From positions 8,168 to 72,167 of the forward strand of contig JBBIIC010000009.1 of the NCBI GenBank assembly GCA_037446725.1: a stretch of 64,000 nucleotides of DNA, given 5' to 3'. Numbering within the stretch: the first letter of the stretch is position 1; each line of letters starts with the position of its first letter. A program made the position numbers and the translations under genes. This stretch comes from JBBIIC01 sp037446725 (GTDB taxonomy: Bacteria; Actinomycetota; Coriobacteriia; Anaerosomatales; SLCP01). Positions 34,597 to 43,039 of the stretch are shown piece after piece. The notes under the pieces were generated by a model. That model did not search any database. It saw only the letters and a list, made by a program, of their open reading frames with translations, and was not told the origin of the DNA.

Positions 34597-36276
34597 CTAG
34601 ATGCGACGGCCGACCATCTGCGCCAGTTCGCGCGGGTTCTGCGCCTTGCTGATGGCCTCGTTGAACGTGACCCTCCCGGCCTGCAGAAGCGTCTTCAGGC
34701 TCTGGTCGAGCGTCTGCATGCCGAGAGATGCGCCGCCCTGGATGATCGTCGGCATCTGGTGTGTCTTGCCCTCGCGGATCAGGTTCGATATCGCGGGGAT
34801 GCCGAGCATGACCTCCATTGCCATCACACGGGACCTGCCGTCAGTCGACCGCAGGAGAACCTGCGAGAGCACGCCCTCGAGGGTCCCCGACAACTGCATT
34901 CGGACCTGCTGCTGCTGGTGCGGCGGAAAGACGTCGATGATGCGGTCGACCGTGGCAGGTCCACCCGTGGTGTGAAGCGTCGCGAGCACGAGGTGCCCGG
35001 TCTCGGCCGCGGTGATCGCGGCGGAGATGGTCTCGAGGTCACGCATCTCGCCGACGAGGATGACATCGGGGTCCTGTCGCAGAACACGCTTCAGGGCCGC
35101 AGCGAACGAGTGCGTGTCCTCGCCCACCTCCCGCTGGTTCACGTACGCCCTCTTGTTCCGGTGCATGAACTCGATCGGGTCCTCGAGCGTGACGATGTGC
35201 AGCGGCCGCTCCTCGTTGATGTGGTCGATCATCGCTGCGAGCGTCGTGGACTTGCCCGAGCCCGTCGGCCCCGTCACCAACACCAGGCCGCGGGGCCGAT
35301 CGGCGAGGAACCTGCAGACCTTCGGGAGTGAGAGTTCCTCCAGCGTGGGGATCGCGATCGGGATAACGCGGAACACCGCGCCCATCGAGTTGCGCTGCTG
35401 GAAGACGTTCGCGCGGAAGCGCGAAACCCCGGGGATACTGTAGGCGAAGTCCAGTTCGAGCTCGGTCTCGAAGCGCCTGCGCTGCTCTTCGGAGAGTAGG
35501 TTCAGGATCATTTCCATTGTGTCGCGCTGCTGCAGCGGCTTGGCGTTCTCAAGCGGGACGATCTCGCCGCGCAGGCGCAGACCCGGAGGGCTACCGACCG
35601 TCAGGTGCAGGTCGCTTCCGCCCCGATCGATGAGGATCCGCAACAGATCGTCGATGTGCGGGTTGTCCGATGCCGGCGGAGCATCCCGTCTGACGGCCAC
35701 GTCCGGCACGTACTCCTGGCACGCGGCCGGGCCCGCGGGGACCTCAGCCGGACGCAGGAAGGGTGATTCCTCGGCACCAGCGGCGACGGGAGCCGGTCCG
35801 CTGGGGCCGGACAAGACTCCCGGAGGGCTCGAGGCGACGCTTGCAGCAACAGCGCCCACCCCGACCTCGACCGCAACCGGCTCCGGAACGGGAGCACTCC
35901 CTGCTGCGGCCAGAGATACGACCTTTGTGCAGATGGTCTCGACAGGTCCGGACGCGGGCAGATGCGCCGCTGCACCGGCCTGGCGGGCCCGCAGGGCCGA
36001 GGCCTCCGTCGGGTTCTGCGAGACGATCACCACGGGCACGGCGCACGTCTCGGGCTGTTCCTTGAGCTGCTCGGTAAGCGCGTACCCGTCGATACCGACG
36101 AGATCTGCGTCGACGACGATGACGTCCGGCCTCTGCGTGGACATGATGCCGAGTGCGCGGGGCCCCGAGATCGCACTCACGACCTCCATGCCCGCTCCGC
36201 TCGCGGCGATCGATGCCCGCAGCTGATCGACCAGCGCGGCGTCGTCGTGGACGATGAGCACCTTCTTGGACGCCAT
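34597..36276 (-). CDS. pilT: PilT-type retraction ATPase with N-terminal receiver domain
   Basis: A 559-residue fusion. Residues 1 to about 120 are a response-regulator receiver fold with acidic pair D11-D12, phospho-acceptor D56 in VIVVDADLVG and S86. The conserved lysine near 108 is missing (LPASGP). A Pro/Ala/Val-rich linker follows to about 200. The PilT ATPase is complete from about 205: Walker A GPTGSGKST at 336-344, Asp box TLEDPIEF, Walker B DPDVILVGEMRD and the His box GHLVLATLHT. Ordinary PilT has about 350 residues and no receiver. The ATG at 36276 has GGAGGAGG upstream. PilT powers type IV pilus retraction; no pilin genes are in this window. Confidence 0.9.
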   Translation of the reverse strand: MASKKVLIVHDDAALVDQLRASIAASGAGMEVVSAISGPRALGIMSTQRPDVIVVDADLVGIDGYALTEQLKEQPETCAVPVVIVSQNPTEASALRARQAGAAAHLPASGPVETICTKVVSLAAAGSAPVPEPVAVEVGVGAVAASVASSPPGVLSGPSGPAPVAAGAEESPFLRPAEVPAGPAACQEYVPDVAVRRDAPPASDNPHIDDLLRILIDRGGSDLHLTVGSPPGLRLRGEIVPLENAKPLQQRDTMEMILNLLSEEQRRRFETELELDFAYSIPGVSRFRANVFQQRNSMGAVFRVIPIAIPTLEELSLPKVCRFLADRPRGLVLVTGPTGSGKSTTLAAMIDHINEERPLHIVTLEDPIEFMHRNKRAYVNQREVGEDTHSFAAALKRVLRQDPDVILVGEMRDLETISAAITAAETGHLVLATLHTTGGPATVDRIIDVFPPHQQQQVRMQLSGTLEGVLSQVLLRSTDGRSRVMAMEVMLGIPAISNLIREGKTHQMPTIIQGGASLGMQTLDQSLKTLLQAGRVTFNEAISKAQNPRELAQMVGRRI

Positions 36277-36440
36277 GACCCGGGACCTCCTCCTCGGGGC
36301 CACACCACATGCTGCGGCCCCCTCTACCGTGGCTTCCTCGAGTATCGGCATCATGCGACGGATGCTTCAGTCCCACACCCCGACCACGCCCGTGACCACG
36401 TGCGCTACGATGTTCGCAGCCGCGGCCGAAAGGACTCCAC

Positions 36441-37745
36441 GTGCGCGTCACCATCGACTCGCTTGCCCACGGGGGCGACTCAGTCGCACGCCTCGACGAT
36501 GGCCGCGTCGCCTTCGTACGGGGCGGCTGTCCCGGTGATGTGGCCGAGATCGAGGTGACGGCCGACCACGGACGCAGGGTCGACGCCCGGATACTCACGG
36601 TGCTCGAGCCTTCCAGCGACCGCATCGACGCGTCCTGCCCCTACTTCGGCGAGTGCGGGGGGTGTCAGTGGCAGCATGTCGCAATGTCCGCCCAGCTCGA
36701 GGGCAAGACACGCATGGTCTCGGACGCCTTCGCGCGGATCGGGAAGCTTGCGGCCGAGGTTACACCCACCAGGCCTTCGCCCCTCGCCTACGGATACCGC
36801 AACAAGGTGGAGTTCGTCGTCGACGAGCAGGTCCGAAACGTGCGCCTTGGCCTGCACCGCCTCGGAGAGCAGACGCTCGTGCCGGTCGAACGCTGCCTCC
36901 TGCTACCGCAGGCGGTCAGCGATGCGCCGCGTGCGCTCGCAGGGGCGTTGCGCTACCTGTCGAGCCGCCACGGGGCCCTCGGACTGCGGCGCGTCTCCGT
37001 GCGCACGTCGGGGATCACCGACCAGACCGAGGTGGCACTCTGGACAGACCCCGGCTCGTTCCCCCGTCAGATGGCCGCCAAGACGATCACCGACGCGACA
37101 GGTGCGACGAGTGTCGTTCGCGTGCTGGTGAAGGGCAGCGACAAGGAACGCCGCATCGCCGGGGTGGAGGTGCTCGGCGGGCGAGGCAACTGGACCGAAC
37201 GCCTGTCCCGGCAGCGCCTGACCGTCTCGGCGCCGTCGTTCTTCCAGGTCAACACCGGGGCGGCCGAGTCGCTGGTTGCCAGCGTACTCGGCCGGCTCGA
37301 CCCCCGACCCGACGACCGCGTCCTCGACATGTACTCCGGCGTGGGAACGTTCACGCTCCCGCTGGCCGCAGCTGCATCTGAGGTCGTCGCCGTGGAGTCG
37401 TCACGCTATGCGCTCGCAGACCTGCGACGCAACCTCGAGCTGGCCGGTCTCGACGCCGATGTTGTCGGCGGCGACGCGGCGCGGGAACTCCCCGAACTAG
37501 GGCGATTCGACCTTGCCGTCATCGATCCGCCCCGTTCTGGCCTGCACCCCGATGCGATCGGGGTGCTGGCCGAAACGGGTGCGCGAAGACTCGCCTACGT
37601 CTCGTGTGACCCGCCGACCCTCGCCCGGGACGCCGCACGGCTCGTCACGGTGGGCTACACCGTATCGCACGTGGAGCCGCACGACCTGTTCCCGCAGACG
37701 TACCACGTCGAGACCGTGGCCGTCTTCGACCGTGCGGTGGGCTAG
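36441..37745 (+). CDS. rlmD: 23S rRNA (uracil-5)-methyltransferase, RlmD/RumA family
   Basis: A 434-residue TrmA/RumA-family methyltransferase. A TRAM domain fills residues 1-55. A 4Fe-4S site follows, with CPYFGECGGCQWQH and a fourth Cys in VERCLLL. The SAM site is LDMYSGVGTFTLPLA, and the catalytic segment is VIDPPRSG plus YVSCDPPTLARD with the nucleophilic Cys. The GTG start has AAAGGA eight bases upstream. The exact uridine is not determinable here. It ends convergently with the cytochrome b5 gene, sharing the bases CTAG as both stops. Confidence 0.9.
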   Translation: MRVTIDSLAHGGDSVARLDDGRVAFVRGGCPGDVAEIEVTADHGRRVDARILTVLEPSSDRIDASCPYFGECGGCQWQHVAMSAQLEGKTRMVSDAFARIGKLAAEVTPTRPSPLAYGYRNKVEFVVDEQVRNVRLGLHRLGEQTLVPVERCLLLPQAVSDAPRALAGALRYLSSRHGALGLRRVSVRTSGITDQTEVALWTDPGSFPRQMAAKTITDATGATSVVRVLVKGSDKERRIAGVEVLGGRGNWTERLSRQRLTVSAPSFFQVNTGAAESLVASVLGRLDPRPDDRVLDMYSGVGTFTLPLAAAASEVVAVESSRYALADLRRNLELAGLDADVVGGDAARELPELGRFDLAVIDPPRSGLHPDAIGVLAETGARRLAYVSCDPPTLARDAARLVTVGYTVSHVEPHDLFPQTYHVETVAVFDRAVG

Positions 37746-37969
37746 ACGATCCGACCGACCTCGGGGAAGTCGACGATGTACTCGTCATGGGGAGCATCAG
37801 CATGCTCGTCCGTAAGGTCCTTGCCCGCGTCGTGCATCGCTTCGTGCTCACCGTCGCCCCACATTGCGCTCTCGGTGACGTCGTAGACGATGCCCCTGAA
37901 CGCGACGTACGCGGGCTGGCCGTCCTTGCCGTTGAACTGAGCAAGCTCGTCGAGGGTGAAGTCCTTCAT
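37742..37969 (-). CDS. Small cytochrome b5-like heme-binding protein
   Basis: A 75-residue soluble protein of the short bacterial cytochrome b5 family: MKDFTLDELAQFNGKDGQPA, then FRGIVYDVTESAMW. Candidate heme-ligand histidines are in GEHEAMHDAGKDLTDEHADAPH. It would carry one heme b. ACGGAGG lies just ahead of the ATG. It may be a minor electron carrier; no dedicated partner is evident. Confidence 0.85.
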   Translation of the reverse strand: MKDFTLDELAQFNGKDGQPAYVAFRGIVYDVTESAMWGDGEHEAMHDAGKDLTDEHADAPHDEYIVDFPEVGRIV

Positions 37970-38059
37970 TTCGCCTCCGTCGATCGGGTTCAGTTGCCAG
38001 GTATATCTCCCGCACCGCAGCGGCGAAACCGCTACGCTGGGAACCCGACTCCGCGGCGG

Positions 38060-38758
38060 TTACACCCTGCGCATCTCCGCGCACAGTCGGTCCATGTCCA
38101 CGAGGATGGCACGGCCGCGTATCTCCACGATGCCGTCTCGCGCAAGCGACGAGATGACCCGGCTCGCCGTCTCCCGGGACGTGCCGGCGAGCGTGGCGAT
38201 GTCGTAGTGGGTGAATCCGCGGACCAGCGGAGCGCCTGAGGCGTCATGCTGCGCGGTCGCGATGTTGAGCACCACCCGCATGACCCGGTGTGCGGCATCG
38301 TGGAAGGTCAGATCCTCGAGGCGAGCGATCGTCTCAGCGAGCCGCTCTGAGAGCGCGCCGATGAGCGACATAGCCACGCGGGGCCGGGCCCGCACCGTGT
38401 CCGAGAGGTCCCGCGACCCGAGAACGAGCGTCTCGACGTCGGTCACCGCGACGACGTCAGCCGCGTGCGGTTGACCATCCGCAAGGCTCGCCTCCCCGAA
38501 GTGCGCGGGCGCAGTGAGGTGGCCCAGGACCAGTTCCTTGCCGTCCGGAGATGCGATCGTGAGCTTCAGACGCCCTGCCGAGAGCAGGTACAACCCCGTG
38601 GCCGGTTCGCCACGCATGACCACGAACGCGCCTTTCGGATGTCGGCGCACCCGAACCAGGCCGGCGATCGACTCGATGTCGGAGTCCGGGAGCGCGGCGA
38701 AGACGGGGAAGCGGCGAAGCTTCTCCGTCACACTCTCGGTGGCTGGAGCGTTTCTCAT
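38060..38758 (-). CDS. Crp/Fnr family transcription regulator
   Basis: A 232-residue regulator. The effector-binding beta-barrel is at about 15-140 (GEPATGLYLLSAGRLKLTI, GHFGEASL-like APAHFGEASLADG). The C-terminal winged helix carries DIATLAGTSRETASRVISSL. The Fnr cysteine set for a 4Fe-4S cluster is absent, so it is not a classical oxygen-sensing Fnr. It follows the 1029-residue FAD/Fe-S oxidoreductase gene by 50 bases on the same strand, so it could regulate that gene or the nearby hydrogenase, though nothing here proves it. Confidence 0.88.
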   Translation of the reverse strand: MRNAPATESVTEKLRRFPVFAALPDSDIESIAGLVRVRRHPKGAFVVMRGEPATGLYLLSAGRLKLTIASPDGKELVLGHLTAPAHFGEASLADGQPHAADVVAVTDVETLVLGSRDLSDTVRARPRVAMSLIGALSERLAETIARLEDLTFHDAAHRVMRVVLNIATAQHDASGAPLVRGFTHYDIATLAGTSRETASRVISSLARDGIVEIRGRAILVDMDRLCAEMRRV

Positions 38759-38808
38759 ACTCGAGGTATCGGCGTCGCCGCCGATTGCCTTGAGCGGCGG
38801 CGCCCATC

Positions 38809-41800
38809 CTATGCCTCGGCGAGCACCGGTTGCTTGCAGCCCCGCCGGATGCACTCGATCATCCGCGGCGTGAGGTAAGGGATGAGCTGCGGCAGATACG
38901 TCGGCATCAGCGATTCCATGGTGCGCGGGAGCAGGTCCGGAACGAGCTCCTCCATGTCGTCGGGCATCGGTCCGATGTACGCCTGCACCGCGGCGATCAT
39001 GTCGGGCATGACCTTCTTCATGATGCCGTCGACGAGCAGCGGGAACATCAGCGGCATCATCCTCTCCATGAGCCTCGGCCCTCCGGGCACCTTGCCCATC
39101 GCGAGCATCATCGGCTTCATGCCCGCGGGCATCGCATCCATCATCTGCGGGAAGATGCGCTCCATGAGTGCCGCCATGTTCTCCGGCTCCATGAGGATGA
39201 TGAACTTCTCGAAGTAGCCCCAGAAGTACATCGACCGCTCCGTGGTCTCCGGGATATCGTAGCCGGCCGCCTGTGCAACGACGCGCGAGAGATCGTCGAT
39301 CTTCAGGCCAAGGTCGTTCTTGATGTTGCTATCGCGCAACTGGACCTGACAGCACGGGCAGAGTGCCACCACGGTATCCGCCGCGACGTCGACCGCCTCC
39401 TGCAACCGCTGCTTGCCAAGGACGGGCGCCACAGGCATCTCGCCCACGAGAGTCAGCACCGAGCCGCAGCAGTAACCCTCCTCCCGGTTGTGCTCCATCT
39501 CCACGTAGTCGACACCGGGAATCGCCTTGAGCATCTCGCGAGGCGGCTCGTAGAGCCCCTGTGCCCGTCCGGCGTGGCAGGAGTCGTGAAACGTGATCCT
39601 GCCCTCGATCGGGTTCGTCAGCTCCAGCGTACCGTCGGCAAGCGCCTCGCTCACCAACTCCGAGTAGTGCTTCACCTCGAACTCGTATGGCTCGCCCCGC
39701 TCCGCCGCCAGATTCGCGTATAGCTCCTTCCACACGAGCGCGCACGCGGGACACGAAGTGACGATAGTCTTCGCCCCACGACTGCGCGCCTCTGTGGTGT
39801 TGTGCTCGTAGATCTCCTCGAAGACGTCCCACTTGCCGGCGACCTTCATCGGAATGCCGCAGCATGCCTCGTCGGTCCCCATGTAGGCGATGTCGTAGCC
39901 GGCGTCCGTGAGAAGGCGAACACTCGCCTCGGCCACGTCGGTCTCGACGTAGCTCGCGGTACAGCCGGCGAAGTACATGAGCTCGCCGCTCTCCTTGAAC
40001 TTTGGCTTCATGTCGTCCGGGACCCAGTTCGCCCGATTCTCGCGCTTGCCGGCCCAGATGTCGTTCTCGCCGCGAAGCGAGGCGGCCATCATCTCGAACG
40101 GCGGGAACGTGCCGAGTCTCTGCTTGTGCACGAGTTCCCCACGCATGGCCATCCAGTTGTGCTCGATGGGAAGCTGCAGCTGGCACCGCGTGTTGCAGAC
40201 TTCGCAGGTCGTGCATACAAGGAAGGTGTCGACCGCCGTGCGGTCGAACTTCTCGCGACCCTCCATGACTTCACGCAGGTATGCGTACTTGCCGCGCGGC
40301 GAATGCGACTCCCAGCCCCGTCCCGTGTACTGCTCGCACGTCGGCACGCAATACCCGCACCGGGCGCACGCGTACGCCATGAACCCGACCTCGCCGGGGA
40401 TTCCGCGCACCGCTTTGAGCTCCCCGTTGCGTGAGGGCGGCGTCGCGGCATTGGCGACCGGGCGAACGAGCGGCTCAACCGCCCCGGCGGTCCCCATCAG
40501 CACGTCGAGTGCTCCACTACCGAGCACCTTGCCCGGGTTCATGATCCCCTTCGGATCTATCTGCGCCTTGAAGCGGCGAAGCTCGCGCACCTTGTCCTCG
40601 CCGAGCACGTTTGCTGCCTCACGGCGAAAGTACAGACCCGTGGAGTATGCCGAACCACCGTGCGCCTTGGCGATCCGGATGACCGAGAGCGAAAGCGCGA
40701 ACGCAACGTTGAACGCAAACGAACGCTCGTCGTGCGGTATGAAGCCGAGTAGCACGACCTGATCGCCCTTGGCGTGCATGCCTTCGAGGATGAACGGCTG
40801 CCGGATCTTCTCGTCGATCTCGGTCAGAACGTCGGCCAGGGACGGGAGCGGGACAACCACCTCCGTCGGAACGAGAGACGGCCCGATGCGCTTCAGGCGC
40901 ATAGGTGCGAACCTGAGCTCCCACTCGTGCTCGGCGGCCTCAGGGCCCAGATCGGCACCGCCATTGCCCGCGGCGATGCGCTCGAGGGACTCGTCAATGA
41001 GTCGACGCCTGGATTCGGGGTACGCGATCAGCGCAAGGTAGGCCTCGGGCAGCACGGGGTCGGCATGCGGATGAGCCTCCTCATGCGGGTGCCCGTGGCG
41101 GTGCGGCAGCTGGCTCTTGAGCCGGATCGACTCGGGATTGAGGAAGGTCACGGACCACAGCGGCAGCTGCTCACGCGAGAACGCAGCGAGCGCCCGAGCG
41201 AGTGAGCCGGCGTCCGGGAACGAGAAGAGGCGGTGCACTTCGGCCTCGAGGTGACGGATGCAAAAGGTGAGCTCGGTGATGATGCCGGTGATGCCCTCGG
41301 CGTCGGCCACGAAGCCCTGCAACTCATCGCCCTCGAACCGCCGGACCCGCCCGTCGGGAAGAACGACACGCGCGGAGACGACGTTCTCCTTGAACGTCCC
41401 ATACTCGAAGGACCCGAACCCGGCGCCACCCTGTGCCAGCCACCCGGCCGCACCGGAGCTTGGCGTCGATGAAGGGTAGAGGCGCAGTGCGAGGCCGTCC
41501 TTGCCGAGCTCCCGCTCGATCTCCTCCCAGACGGCCGAGGGTTCGACGGTGACCGTCATCCCGACCCGGTCGACGGCGAGCACACGCTGCATTCCGGAAA
41601 GGTCCGCCACGACAGCATCCTTCTGCGGAAGCACGCCGCCGTATCCCGACGTCGCCCAACCGCGGGGCACGATCTTCAGGCCCTCGCGCGTGGCGAGACG
41701 CATGAGCTCAGCGACCTCGTCCTCGGTCTTGGGCCTCACGACCGCACCCGCCAGACCGGCCGGCACCAGCGGCTTGACGAGTCTCGGCATCGTACCGATG

Positions 41801-41898
41801 TCGAAGGAGTACATCTTCCGCTCCACGCGGTCGAATCTGACGCGTTCCCCAAAGAGCTCACGCAGTGATCCTTCAACTCGCTCGCTGAGCCGCGCCAT
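38809..41898 (-). CDS. FAD-linked oxidoreductase with Fe-S and CCG domains and Met-rich C-terminus
   Basis: A 1029-residue multidomain enzyme. Domains: FAD_binding_4 (about 30-220), FAD-linked oxidase C-terminal domain (to about 460), a ferredoxin-like pair (CARCGYCVPTCEQY and CTTCEVCNTRCQ), then two CCG domains as in GlpC/HdrB (ACCGIPMKVAG with SCPACALVW, and YCCGSVLTLVG with LCPCCQVQL). It resembles D-lactate or glycolate dehydrogenases that pass electrons to quinone or Fe-S partners. About 140 extra residues (890-1029) are rich in Met and Pro and match no domain I know. The ATG at 41898 is nine bases behind AAGGAG; ATG 41904 is possible. Transcribed from the promoter at 41985-42013. Confidence 0.87.
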   Translation of the reverse strand: MARLSERVEGSLRELFGERVRFDRVERKMYSFDIGTMPRLVKPLVPAGLAGAVVRPKTEDEVAELMRLATREGLKIVPRGWATSGYGGVLPQKDAVVADLSGMQRVLAVDRVGMTVTVEPSAVWEEIERELGKDGLALRLYPSSTPSSGAAGWLAQGGAGFGSFEYGTFKENVVSARVVLPDGRVRRFEGDELQGFVADAEGITGIITELTFCIRHLEAEVHRLFSFPDAGSLARALAAFSREQLPLWSVTFLNPESIRLKSQLPHRHGHPHEEAHPHADPVLPEAYLALIAYPESRRRLIDESLERIAAGNGGADLGPEAAEHEWELRFAPMRLKRIGPSLVPTEVVVPLPSLADVLTEIDEKIRQPFILEGMHAKGDQVVLLGFIPHDERSFAFNVAFALSLSVIRIAKAHGGSAYSTGLYFRREAANVLGEDKVRELRRFKAQIDPKGIMNPGKVLGSGALDVLMGTAGAVEPLVRPVANAATPPSRNGELKAVRGIPGEVGFMAYACARCGYCVPTCEQYTGRGWESHSPRGKYAYLREVMEGREKFDRTAVDTFLVCTTCEVCNTRCQLQLPIEHNWMAMRGELVHKQRLGTFPPFEMMAASLRGENDIWAGKRENRANWVPDDMKPKFKESGELMYFAGCTASYVETDVAEASVRLLTDAGYDIAYMGTDEACCGIPMKVAGKWDVFEEIYEHNTTEARSRGAKTIVTSCPACALVWKELYANLAAERGEPYEFEVKHYSELVSEALADGTLELTNPIEGRITFHDSCHAGRAQGLYEPPREMLKAIPGVDYVEMEHNREEGYCCGSVLTLVGEMPVAPVLGKQRLQEAVDVAADTVVALCPCCQVQLRDSNIKNDLGLKIDDLSRVVAQAAGYDIPETTERSMYFWGYFEKFIILMEPENMAALMERIFPQMMDAMPAGMKPMMLAMGKVPGGPRLMERMMPLMFPLLVDGIMKKVMPDMIAAVQAYIGPMPDDMEELVPDLLPRTMESLMPTYLPQLIPYLTPRMIECIRRGCKQPVLAEA

Positions 41899-41965
41899 GT
41901 TCATATGCTCCTTTTTTCGGTGCTCGTGACAGAGTTCAGAATTTCGTGGTGAGATACACCCCGGG

Positions 41966-42005
41966 GTATACGGTGTGTGGGGCAATCATACCCCCCACCG
42001 TATAC
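41966..42005. promoter_or_regulatory. Long inverted repeat, candidate operator
   Basis: GTATACGGTG (41966-41975) is repeated perfectly inverted at 41996-42005, with GGGG / CCCC further inside. It adjoins the perfect palindrome ACCCCGGGGT at 41958-41967. The repeat covers the spacer, -10 box and start point of the minus-strand promoter, the position expected for a repressor site. The TACnCCCC/GGGGTA character is reminiscent of CsoR/RcnR-family operators, but no such regulator is in the window. Confidence 0.5.
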
Positions 42006-42013
42006 TTGGTCAA
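41985..42013 (-). promoter_or_regulatory. Strong sigma-70-type promoter for the FAD/Fe-S oxidoreductase
   Basis: On the minus strand TTGACC (42013-42008) and TATGAT (41990-41985) are 17 bases apart, each matching five of six consensus positions. The expected start point is near 41978. It lies inside the inverted repeat 41966-42005. On the plus strand TTGGTC and TACGAT with 16 bases between could drive the HAD gene. Confidence 0.62.
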
Positions 42014-42071
42014 CCGTTCGACCGTGGTACGATGGCCCGCGCACCGCGAACCACCGACCTGGAGGGCTCCC

Positions 42072-42782
42072 GTGCAAGGCATCCTGTTCGACCTTGACGG
42101 CACACTGCTCGATATCGACCTCGGATCGTTCCTCGACCGGTACTTCTCGGCACTGGCGCGCGCCATGGCGCCGCTGACCGACAGCGAGGAGGCCCTCGCT
42201 GGCGCGATGCGTGCACTCAACGTCGCGACGCACGCGATGATGCTCCCCCACCCGGGTCGAACCAACCAGGCGGTCTTTGCCGAGGAGTTCAGCGCACTGA
42301 CCGGAATAGACATTGAGACCCACGCCGAGGTCTTCGCCCGCTTCTACGCCGAGGAGTTCCCGCTCCTGGGCGACGGATACGGTCCGGCTCCGGGCGCGAG
42401 GCAGGCGGTCGAGGTCGCACTCGGACTCGGGCTCAAGGTCGCGATCGCGACCAACCCGATCTTCCCCCGGGCCGCCGTCGAGCATCGCATCGCGTGGGCG
42501 GGTCTCAACGACCTTCCGGTGCACGCGATCACGACGTACGAGACCATGCACGCATGCAAACCGCTGCCGGCTTACTTCCTCGAGACCGCGCGTCGCATCG
42601 GCGTGGAGCCGGACCGGTGCATGATGGTCGGCGACGACCATGGACTCGATCTGCCGGCGTCCGCGACCGGCATGCGCACGTACTACGTGGGCCCGGAAGA
42701 GGAGGTCGACGCGGACTTCTCGGGCGATCTAAGCGGGCTCGCCGACGCGCTGCCGAGCCTCGCGGAGGCTCGGCCCACCTAG
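42072..42782 (+). CDS. HAD-superfamily phosphatase
   Basis: A 236-residue HAD hydrolase. Motif I is FDLDGTLLDID, motif II lies in the ATNPIF segment, the Lys is in HACKPLP, and motif IV is MVGDDHGLDLPA. A cap domain sits between motifs I and II. It is probably a small-molecule phosphatase; the substrate is unknown. The GTG at 42072 with GGAGGG upstream was chosen, as longer readings run through the promoter region. It is divergent from the FAD/Fe-S gene and shares CTAG stops with the convergent DUF2249 gene. Confidence 0.85.
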   Translation: MQGILFDLDGTLLDIDLGSFLDRYFSALARAMAPLTDSEEALAGAMRALNVATHAMMLPHPGRTNQAVFAEEFSALTGIDIETHAEVFARFYAEEFPLLGDGYGPAPGARQAVEVALGLGLKVAIATNPIFPRAAVEHRIAWAGLNDLPVHAITTYETMHACKPLPAYFLETARRIGVEPDRCMMVGDDHGLDLPASATGMRTYYVGPEEEVDADFSGDLSGLADALPSLAEARPT

Positions 42783-43039
42783 AAGTTCTTGCGGCGGATC
42801 AGCGCGACCCACGCGCCGTCGAGGCGCTGATCGTAGAAGTACTCGAACTTCCCGCGCGTCTCTTTGCGCAGGTCGATCTGGTAGCCGATCGCGGTCGGCT
42901 CGTGGTCCGTCACCACAAGCAGGCTGTCGGGCGCGTCGAACTCGATCAGCTTGTCGATGACACAGAAGACCAGCGGCCTCCTGATGTCGGGCGTGCACCC
43001 GCGCACGTCGATGACGATCTGCTGCGAACTACCTGCCAC
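42779..43039 (-). CDS. DUF2249 domain protein
   Basis: An 86-residue protein consisting of one DUF2249 domain: VIDVRGCTPDIRRP at the start and FVALD-type ending here as GAWVALIRR. The fold is related to TusA/SirA, and members often occur near nitrogen-oxide, metal or hydrogen metabolism genes. The GTG at 43039 is preceded by GGGAGAGG. A longer upstream reading is not conserved-looking. Function unknown. Confidence 0.72.
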   Translation of the reverse strand: MAGSSQQIVIDVRGCTPDIRRPLVFCVIDKLIEFDAPDSLLVVTDHEPTAIGYQIDLRKETRGKFEYFYDQRLDGAWVALIRRKNF

